This document shows positions 56,480 through 64,000 of a DNA stretch of 64,000 nt, piece after piece (position 1 is the first letter of the stretch; every line of letters begins with the position of its first letter). Made by a program: the position numbers and the translations under genes. Source of the DNA: Mycoplasma_N cavipharyngis (lineage in GTDB: Bacteria; Bacillota_I; Bacilli_A; Mycoplasmatales; Mycoplasmoidaceae); contig NZ_CP155569.1 in NCBI RefSeq assembly GCF_042984175.1, forward strand, positions 558,001-622,000, in the 5' to 3' direction. Under the pieces are notes generated by a model. The model made no database searches and was not told where the DNA came from. It was given only the letters and a program-made list of their open reading frames with translations.

Positions 56480-57901
56480 TTAAAATGGATTTAATTGTTT
56501 CATTAAAAATTTTTTAAAATCAAAATAAGAAATTCGATCTTGTTTCATACTATCACGATAACGAATTGTCATTGAGCAATTATTTAAATCAATTTTGTTA
56601 ATATCATCTCTTGTTTCATCATACGTATTAAAATCAATTGTAAGACAAAAAGGAGTACCAATAGCATCATTTCTACGATATCTTTTACCAATACTGCCTT
56701 TTAAATCATATGTAATTGAAAAACCGTGATTGATTAAATCATATCAAATTAATTTAGCTAATTGCTCTTGTTTTTTAGTTAAAGGTAAAACAGCAACTGA
56801 ATATGGTGCTAAATAAACAGGTAATTTTAATAAAATTCTTGAATCTGTATCACTAATTTGTTCTAATTGATAAAAATTAGTGATCACAGCTAATAACAAA
56901 CGATTTAATCCTACTGATGGTTCAATCACATAGGGAATAAATCTAATTTTATTTTGATCATCAAAATATGATAAATCTTGATTAGCCATAGTTTGATGAT
57001 TTTTTAAATCAAAATCAGTACGATTAGCTAAGCCTCACAATTCAGCTTGACCATGAGCAAATTGATATTCAATATCAATTGTGCGATTACTATAATGTGC
57101 TAAATTATCTGGATCAATTTCATTAATAAAAATTTTATTTTCATCTAGTTTTAATAAATTAAAAAGAAAATTTTTAATTTTAGTTAATTGCTTTTCAAAA
57201 ATAATATTAGCATCTTCTGGTTTACAAAATCATTCAAGTTCCATTTGTTCAAATTCTCTTGTACGAAAAATACTATTACCAATCGTAATTTCATTACGAA
57301 AGGCTTTACCAACTTGAGCGATCGCAAACGGTAATTTTGCTCGAGTAATTCTTTGAATCGTTTTATAATTGATAAAAATATTTTGAGCAGTTTCTGGTCT
57401 TAAAAAAAATCCATCATCATTTGATTCATGATCAAATTTTGCTAATGTTTTATACATTAAATTAAATTTACGTACTTTTGTAAAATTTTTTTTATTGCAA
57501 TTAAGACATTGAATTTTAGGATCATTATTAATAATTTGATTAATTTCTAAAGGAGTTTTATTTTCAATATTGTGATAATTAAAATTATTTAAAAAATGAT
57601 CAACCCGAAAACGATTTTTACATTCTTTACAATCAATAAGTAAATCATTAAAATTTTCTAAATGTTTCGATGCTTTTCATACATCATTTTTAACAATAAT
57701 CGATGAATCCATTGGATAAACATTTGGATCACGTTTAATAAAAAAATCTCATCACAAATCACGAATGTTATTTTTTAACATTGTTCCTAATGGCCCATAA
57801 TCTCAAGCATTTTCTAAACCACCATAAATTTCACTATTTAAAATAATAAAACCATAGTTTTTTAAATAATCAATAATTGATTTATTAAGATTCTGATTCA
57901 T
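56480..57901 (-). CDS. glyS: Glycyl-tRNA synthetase, homodimeric type (473 aa)
   Basis: Class II synthetase of the alpha-2 type used by mollicutes and eukaryotes. Motif 1 region GGLENAWDYGPLGTMLKNNI (shortened), motif 2 QVGKAFRNEIT and FRTREFEQMELEWF, motif 3 EPSVGLNRLLLAV, and a Cys4 zinc insert (CKECKNRF and CLNCNKKN) are visible. The C-terminal anticodon domain begins near APYSVAVLPL. UGA Trp codons are used at several conserved sites. It lies between recO and dnaG, the same neighbours as in M. genitalium for dnaG-glyS as I recall. Confidence 0.96.
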
Positions 57902-57907
57902 TTTATA

Positions 57908-58600
57908 TTAGATTCTAATTCCTGTTAATTTTTGATAAACTTTTTTCATGAATGAACAAACTAATGAATTTGCTATTTGATGATTATTCGCTTTTTCTAA
58001 ATCATTTTGATTTAAAAATAAAAATAATAAAAGAGCGTCATTACTTCATTTTGGTGTATTTGTTTTTTTTGAACATAAATTACATAATAAGCCATAATTA
58101 TCTAATGAAATTGAAGTGATTTTTTGCTTTGTCTGACATAAATTACAATGACGATAATTTAATTGAAAACCAAAAATAATTTGTGATTTAACTAAAATGT
58201 AATTAATGATTAAATCATCGTCATATTTTTTTAATTTAATTATTTCAATAAATTTTTGATAAATTTCAAATAAATTAATATTTGGATTTTGATGATTAAT
58301 TTTTTCAAATAAATTATTTAAAAAAATGACCGATTTATTATTAATCAAATCTTGATCTAAATTTTCTAATAAATAAACTTTTTTAAGTTTTGATAATTTA
58401 TTTTCCATTCTAGCTTCAAAAAAATGAATTTCAATTAAGTGCCCAAAAAATAAATTGCGTGAGTTTTTACTATTGATTTTTCTTACTCCTAATGCTAGAC
58501 AACTAAAAATTTTTTCATGACTAATTAATTTAATAATTTTATCAATATCTTGATATTCACGTTCAGATAATAAATAACCATTAACAATTTTTTCTGACAT
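57908..58600 (-). CDS. recO: DNA repair protein RecO (230 aa)
   Basis: Recombination mediator that loads RecA with RecR. The N-terminal OB part (KIVNGYLLSEREYQDIDKII, shortened) is followed by the helical region and a CxxC pair arrangement (HCNLCQTKQK and LLCNLCSKK) that forms the RecO zinc site. The start ATG at 58600 is 1 base after the era stop. Sequence conservation is low, so assignment rests on the zinc motif, length and the era-recO context known in Firmicutes. Confidence 0.8.
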
Positions 58601-58601
58601 A

Positions 58602-59492
58602 CTAAATATATTTATTAATAAAATTTTTATTATTTCTTCAATCTTTAGATACTTTAACAATTAAATTTAAAAAAATTTTAGCATCATATATTTTGCTTAA
58701 TTTTTCTCTTGATTGAATTCCAATTGCTTTAATTTTATTAGCATTTTTTCCTATGATAATTCTTTTTTTGGCTTCAGCTTCACATATAATATGCGCTTCA
58801 ATTGAAAATAAGTTAGTATTAGATTGATATTTAGTATCTTCAATATGAACATGAATCCCATAAGGTATTTCTTGATGTAATAAATTTAATGTTACACCTC
58901 TAATTGTTTCAGAAATAAGAAAATTATCATTATCTTGATTTTCAAAATCAATTTGCTTTTGATGCGATAAACCAAAATCAATTAATTCTAAAAATTTTTT
59001 TATAAAATTAGGATCATTAATTCCTGTTACAAAGTGATTATTAATATTTAAATACTGACTAATTTCTTTTAATTTATTTTCCTTTTTTGCTTGAATTTCT
59101 TCTGGTTTTAATAAATCAGACTTTGTAAAAATAACTACTAATTTATTTGATGCTCTTTTATTTAATTCATTCATAAAAAATATTGCTTCTTGATCGATCT
59201 TATGAGTTAAATCACAAATATAAGAAACAACATCAACATCTTTGAAATTTTTATATATTTGCTGATTCATAAAGATATCTAACTGATTTTTAGTAAAATG
59301 AAATCCTGGTGTATCAACAATTAAAATATGATAAGAATCATCTTGATAAAGAAATTTAATATCTTTTCTAGTAGTTTGTGGCTTTTTATTTGTTAGAGCA
59401 AATTCATATTGTGATATTTTATTAATAATAGTTGATTTGCCAGCATTAGCAATACCACATAATAAAACTTTGCCTTGTAATTTTTTCTCCAT
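58602..59492 (-). CDS. era: GTPase Era (296 aa)
   Basis: GTPase for 16S rRNA maturation and 30S assembly. G1 is GIANAGKSTIINK, G3 VDTPGFHF, G4 FTKSDLL; the C-terminal KH domain has KKRIIIGKNANKIKAIGIQSREKL (shortened: RIIIGKNANKIKAIG). With UGA at 58638-58640 read as Trp the frame runs on 12 codons to TAG at 58602, which touches the recO start; a standard-code reading would end 36 bases earlier. The start is 24 bases after the dgkA stop. Confidence 0.95.
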
Positions 59493-59516
59493 AAATTGAT
59501 TAACTTTTATTAAACT

Positions 59517-59903
59517 TTAAGCAATAACATTAATAAATAAAATTAAATAAATAATTAAACCAGAAATGATAATAACTAAACTAGCAGCTGAAGATATATT
59601 TTTAATTTTTTTAGCATTAATCCCATATTTAAAATTAATTAAATCAACAATATTTTCAATTGCAGTATTAATAATTTCAACAACAATCATTAAGGCATTT
59701 ACTAAAATTAAAATAATTCAATGAATTAAACCCATTTTATAATAATAAATGCCTGCAATGACATAAGAAATCACAATAATAATAAAAATTGCAATAAACG
59801 ATTTTTCTTCTTTGAAAACAGTATAAAGTCCCTTAAATGCATTTAGTGCTTTTAAAAAATAATTTTTAATACTGTTATTTGTTGATTTATTAATTTTATT
59901 CAT
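59517..59903 (-). CDS. dgkA: Diacylglycerol kinase family protein (128 aa)
   Basis: Small integral membrane enzyme phosphorylating diacylglycerol or undecaprenol. The hallmark NALMIVVEIINTAIENIVDLI and the preceding EEKSFIAIF are present, with three hydrophobic helices. One UGA Trp (GLIHWIILIL). It overlaps the end of ybeY by 8 bases and is followed by era, the order common in Firmicutes. Confidence 0.9.
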
Positions 59904-60330
59904 AAATTTTATCTAAAATTAAATCTTGAAAAGAGAACATTTTTTTTCGATCTTCTTCAGTGATGTGATCATAACCTAAAAGATGTAAAAATCCGTGTAA
60001 AAACATGAATGAAATTTCTCGATTCAATGTTGTACCATAAGCCTTTGATTGTGCTACACATTTATCATAACAAATAAAAATTTCGCCCAATAAATTTTGA
60101 TTAAATTCTAAATTTAAATAACTAAAACTTAACACATCAGTTACTTTATCTTTATTAAGATATTTTTTATTTATTTCTTGAATCATATATTTAGAAACAA
60201 AATTTACTTCAAAATAAAAATCTTCTTTAATTTTTAGAATTTTTGATATTTCATTAGTAATAATTTCAAAATTAGACATCATTTTATCAGTAATGAAGTA
60301 TTGATTTTTATTAAATATTTTGAATCGCAT
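59896..60330 (-). CDS. ybeY: Endoribonuclease YbeY (144 aa)
   Basis: Metal-dependent RNase of 16S rRNA maturation and ribosome quality control. The zinc motif HGFLHLLGYDH (HGxxHxxGxDH) is intact, preceded by NKKYLNKDKVTDVLSFSY and LLGEIFICYDKC. Typical length. Part of the minus-strand run with dgkA and era. Confidence 0.95.
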   Translation of the reverse strand: MRFKIFNKNQYFITDKMMSNFEIITNEISKILKIKEDFYFEVNFVSKYMIQEINKKYLNKDKVTDVLSFSYLNLEFNQNLLGEIFICYDKCVAQSKAYGTTLNREISFMFLHGFLHLLGYDHITEEDRKKMFSFQDLILDKIYE

Positions 60331-60381
60331 ATTAGATCGTTTACATAAAATATATTAACTTGAATAGTATATTATAATATT

Positions 60382-60744
60382 TTAACTAAAAATTTCTTTT
60401 CAATAATAATTCTGTTTTAAATAATATCTAATTTCAGTAAAAGTTGGATTAATTTCTATATTTTTGATTTTAAAAAATAATTCAACACTTTTTTCATTAG
60501 TGATTTTACGAATAATTTTAGCTTGATATTCATCATTATCTTTTTTAAAATAAAAAATATTTTTATCAATCATATTTTTTAAATATTGATATGATTGATT
60601 GGAAAGATTTAATTTTTGAAATGTTTGAAAATTTTGTAAATAATTAACTTCATATTTTTTAATTTTTAATAAAAAGCCTGATCCAATCAAGGCTGATAAA
60701 AATATAAAAAATAAAATCAAGATATTAGTTTTAAAGTTTTGCAT
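60382..60744 (-). CDS. Small single-span membrane protein next to C39 transporter (120 aa)
   Basis: One membrane span at about residues 5-26 (KTNILILFFIFLSALIGSGF) with a following domain of about 90 residues, probably outside, rich in Asn, Lys and Tyr. It begins 4 bases after the transporter stop, so the two are coupled. M. genitalium has a small protein of like size (MG389) in the same place between ybeY and the transporter, as I recall. A role as transporter accessory is an inference. An upstream start at 60792 in the same frame would overlap the transporter gene; I prefer ATG 60744. Confidence 0.7.
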
Positions 60745-60748
60745 TATT

Positions 60749-62740
60749 TTAATCACCTTTAATAATAATTTTTTGTTTGAAAAAATCAGCAATTGCTAAA
60801 TCATGTTCAGTACAAATTAAAAAGTTGTTTTGCGCAATTTTATCAATTAAAGTTTGAAAAATAATGTTTTTAATTTTTTTATCAATATGACTAGTTGCTT
60901 CATCTAAAATTATTAATTTATTTTTCAATTGTAATAATAAAACTAAATTAATAAATTGCGCTTGTCCTGAACTAATGTTTTGAATTTTTAAATTATCTTT
61001 AAGTTCTAAATTCATTAATTCACAAACTGTAATAATTAATTTCTTTTCATCATTTGTTATATTTTGAAAAATTTTTGATCAACTAAAATCAGGAATATAA
61101 CTAATGTTTTTTTGATAAATCACATTAGCATTAAATTTTTGAGGATGAAAAAAATTAATGTCAATGTCATTAAATTTAATGTTGCCAATTGTTGGTTTTA
61201 ATTTTTGACACAATAATCCATACAAAGTGCTTTTTCCTGATCCACTTGGACCTTGAATAAAACAGTTATTTTTAATTTTTAAATTTAAATTTTGAAAAAT
61301 CCTTTTTCCATCACAATAATAAGATAATTTTTCAACTTTAATTTCATTGATTTTTTCTCAATCTAAGCCATCTTTTTTCTGATTAGCAACATTTAGAAAG
61401 TTTAAGTATACTTTTTGAGAAAAATTAAAATCAATCGTATAAAAATAAAAATCAACAAGTTTAGAAAATGATGTATTGATATATCCATAAAAAGTAGTAA
61501 TAACAATTAAACTACCAAATTGGATTTGATTTTTAATTAGCAAATATGCTCCAAAAGCATAAAGCATTAAATTAATTAAATTTGTAACAAAAGCATTAAT
61601 TTTTTCAAAACAACCATTAGATAATGTTCATTTATAATCAAAAATCGATAACATCGCTGTATTATTTTTGATTCCTTTTAATAAATGAATTAATTTGTTT
61701 TGATTAATTTCTTCATTAAAAAAACGTTTTAGTTCAAAATAATTTTCTTTACTTTTATCTTCAAGAAATTTAATTTTAGGATATTGTTTCTTATTAAATT
61801 GATATGCAAAAAAAGTATAACAAATTTGAGTTAATAAAGATCCAATAATAATTAAAATAATTCTTCAATCTAAAATTGCTATAAAAGTTGATAAATATAA
61901 AACACTAATTAAATGAATTAAAAAACTATGATAATAACGACTATAATATTTACTAATAACTTCAATATGATAATTTAATAAAACGAATTGATGTTGTGAA
62001 ACTTTGTGAAAAAAATCATTATTTTTATTAGCTAAATGATTTAACAAATCATTAGAAAGATTTTTATAGTAATTTTTTCTTTGATTTGTTTCAAGAATTT
62101 CAATCATAAAATTACCAAAACCATTTGCCAAATAACCAAAAACTGCAATAAAAACAATTGTGCCTAAATTGCTAATGTCATTGGACCCAATGACATTATT
62201 AAATATCGTTTTAATGAAATAACCAGAAATTATTGTTAATGCTAATACAATAATATTAATAATAAAAATTTTAATTAATGCAATTCAGTTAATGTTAATT
62301 TTTCGTTCAATATAAACATTTAGTAATTTAGCATTATTTTTTTGTTTTTTGATTTCAATAAAAATATTGGCATAATATTCTTTTAATTGTTGATAACTAA
62401 TTTTTCTTTTACCAGAAAGTGAATCATAAATAGTAATCTCATTATTATTTTTTTTAGCAATTACATAATGATTACCAGATGGGAAATTTAATAATAAAAT
62501 AAAATAATCTTTTGTTTGATAATTAACAAAATCATCAAAAGATAGTTCGTATGAATCTAGACAAATACCATATTTTTTATTCATTTCTTCTAGATCTAAA
62601 ATGCTCATGCCACTTTGAGTTAATTTAGCATTACTAATCAATTCTTCTCTACTAATTTCTTTATGATAAAAAAAATTAATTAATGATTGTGTCACACAAA
62701 TACCACAATCAAAAATTTCTTGTTGTCGATAAATTTTCAT
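60749..62740 (-). CDS. Peptidase-containing ABC transporter, C39 (bacteriocin-type) (663 aa)
   Basis: Exporter that cleaves a leader peptide and transports the cargo. The N-terminal C39 peptidase has the catalytic Cys in QQEIFDCGICVTQS (Cys12), His in GNHYVIAKK and Asp in ITIYDSLSGK. The membrane domain follows with hydrophobic spans at about residues 155-330 and 390-440. The ATPase has Walker A GPSGSGKSTL, signature ISSGQAQF, Walker B LIILDEATSHID and H-loop CTEHD. Four UGA Trp codons split the gene under the standard code. MG390 in M. genitalium, at the same position beside ybeY-era, is the counterpart as I recall. No obvious double-Gly leader peptide gene is adjacent, so the cargo is unknown. 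Confidence 0.92.
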
Positions 62741-62792
62741 TTTTCCACCTTCAACAATTTATTAAATAAAAAAATTGTAAAAGCAGAAAAAA

Positions 62793-63341
62793 TTAATTAT
62801 CAATATTAATAAAATAAAGATAAATTATATAATTGGCTGATTGATAAAATAATTGTTCTAAAATTTTTTTTAATTCATCAACTTCTTTAACTAAATTTAT
62901 AACATTTAAACTATTATTTTTAATTTCATTAAGCAAAATATCATTAACATTAAATGCAATTTTTAATAATTCTTGATAATTGTCTAAATGATAGTGAAGG
63001 ATTTTTTCAACTTTATGTTCTGATTCATGGCTTAAATGATTTTGATAAATTTCTTTTTTTTCTGAATATTGCGCTAAAAAAACTAATGTTAATAAATAAC
63101 TTTTATAAATTAGTTTTGGCTGCATTAATTTTCAAAAAATTTTAGGATTTTTTAAAACATCTTCAGATTTATTAATTTTAGTAATTTCTAATTTTTGAAA
63201 AACTAATACAAGAGCAATAAATAAAATTAAATTCAAAAAAATTTGATCATAATTATTAAAATCAATTTTGCAATTTTTTAAATTTTTACCAATATAAACT
63301 TTAATAAATGATTTAATAAAACGCAGATTATTTCTTTTCAT
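62793..63341 (-). CDS. Membrane-associated protein, unknown, between hrcA and C39 transporter (182 aa)
   Basis: The frame runs through a UGA Trp (KIFWKLMQPK) joining two parts. A hydrophobic span lies at about residues 31-48 (QIFLNLILFIALVLVF), and the C-terminal two thirds are helical and charged (HESEHKVEKILHYH, LVKEVDELKKILEQLF) with coiled-coil character. It overlaps the end of hrcA by 14 bases and precedes the C39 transporter by 52 bases. I do not recognise it. Confidence 0.65.
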
Positions 63342-64000
63342 TTTTTTTGATCTTTGGTTTTTTTACTGATAGTTTTTCACATAAAAATTCTAAAATTTGA
63401 TTTAATAATTGATAGTCCATACGCATTGGTCCTAAAAAACCAATTTGGTGTTTAGCACCACTATCATCTTCAATTTCAGTAGCTGCTAAAGTTACTCCTT
63501 CAATCGAATTATCAAAATTAATTAAAGTTTTACCAGTTTTTTGATGATTAAAATTAATTTGACTAAAAATTGAAGTATTTTCAAGCAAATCAAGTAATTT
63601 TTCTAAATCAATATCATGATTTTGAACTTCTGGTTTAGTTACTAGTGATTTTACGTTATAAACTTTAGGTTTATTAATGTAATAATTTTGTTGAATTTTT
63701 AAAATAATTTTTTCAATTACTTTTTGAAAAATAAATTCATATTGATGAACTTTAGAACGAATTATTGTATCTAATTTATGAATTTCATTAATAATTTGAT
63801 TAATTGGTAAATTAATTAATTTTTCATTAAAAATTCTTAAACACGCTGAAATATCTTCATATTGTACTTGATTTTCAATTTCAATAAATTCTTTAATAAC
63901 ATTTGCATGTGAAGTAATTAAAAACAACATAAATTGATTTAATGAAATGTTAACAATATCAATTCGTTTTAAAAGTTCATTTTTATCTGTAACCTTATTA
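63328..64000 (-). CDS. hrcA: Heat-inducible transcription repressor HrcA (3' part; 5' end beyond window)
   Basis: HrcA binds CIRCE operators and represses chaperone genes; GroEL-dependent in many bacteria. The visible 223 codons are the C-terminal two thirds: INPxxQ-like LPINQIINEIHKLDTII, LENTSIFSQINF, GVTLAATEIEDDSGAKHQIGFLGPMRMDY (shortened: IGFLGPMRMDYQLL). The typical motif GPxRMxY is intact. The DNA-binding N-terminus lies off the right edge. The CIRCE element before clpB at 12626-12652 is its likely target. Confidence 0.9.
   Translation of the reverse strand, partial: NKVTDKNELLKRIDIVNISLNQFMLFLITSHANVIKEFIEIENQVQYEDISACLRIFNEKLINLPINQIINEIHKLDTIIRSKVHQYEFIFQKVIEKIILKIQQNYYINKPKVYNVKSLVTKPEVQNHDIDLEKLLDLLENTSIFSQINFNHQKTGKTLINFDNSIEGVTLAATEIEDDSGAKHQIGFLGPMRMDYQLLNQILEFLCEKLSVKKPKIKKNEKK

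Noticed and set aside
1..64000. CRISPR array, insertion sequence, prophage or rRNA operon
   Set aside because: No regularly spaced direct repeats, no transposase or phage genes, and no rRNA-like sequence were found in the window.

Overview
The window is chromosomal DNA of a wall-less mollicute (Mycoplasma-like). UGA is read as tryptophan throughout: clpB, rplT, thyA, ruvA, dnaG and most other conserved genes contain in-frame UGA where the family has Trp. The DNA is very A+T-rich, intergenic spaces are short, and the encoded proteins and local gene orders (infC-rpmI-rplT, plsC-scpA-scpB, prs-rnmV-rsmI, a C39-peptidase ABC transporter next to ybeY and era, dnaG-glyS) match the M. pneumoniae / M. 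genitalium / Ureaplasma branch as I recall it. I cannot name the species.

Layout. 1-4868 (minus) is a block of much higher G+C holding a leucine-rich-repeat surface protein that has lost its start and carries a frameshift; it runs off the left edge. 5074-8106 (plus) is a large lipoprotein. 8297-10291 and 24223-26349 (minus) are paralogous SGNH/GDSL hydrolases. Between them lie clpB with a CIRCE operator, a DUF3137-LemA-DUF3137 cluster, a 1281-aa superfamily I helicase, and a decayed subtilisin protease / AAA ATPase pair (20268-23590). 26741-36156 (plus) is a housekeeping run: infC, rpmI, rplT, dUTPase, a YgjP-type metallopeptidase, efp, plsC, thyA, a folA-scpA gene fusion, scpB, an acidic coiled-coil protein and a DegV-family protein. 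36592-37242 is an orphan nuclease-fold protein. 37269-39875 (minus) is a surface protein with a discoidin-like end. 40275-48529 (minus) runs prs, rnmV, rsmI, a membrane protein, tyrS, ffh, a DUF2156 protein and rarA. ldh and the (p)ppGpp synthetase/hydrolase gene are on plus (49016-52250). From 52333 to the right edge all genes are on minus: tRNA-Trp(CCA), ruvB, ruvA, dnaG, glyS, recO, era, dgkA, ybeY, a small membrane protein, the C39 ABC transporter, an unknown membrane protein and the 3' part of hrcA.

How it works together. HrcA at the right end and the CIRCE element before clpB form one heat-shock circuit. infC-rpmI-rplT sits behind an attenuator-like hairpin. RuvAB, RarA, RecO, DnaG and the helicase are replication/repair genes; ThyA, DHFR and dUTPase make and protect dTTP. 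The most unusual items are the single-polypeptide DHFR-ScpA fusion, the G+C-rich LRR cassette, the decaying subtilase-AAA pair, the doubled DUF3137/LemA cluster and the orphan PD-(D/E)XK-like protein.
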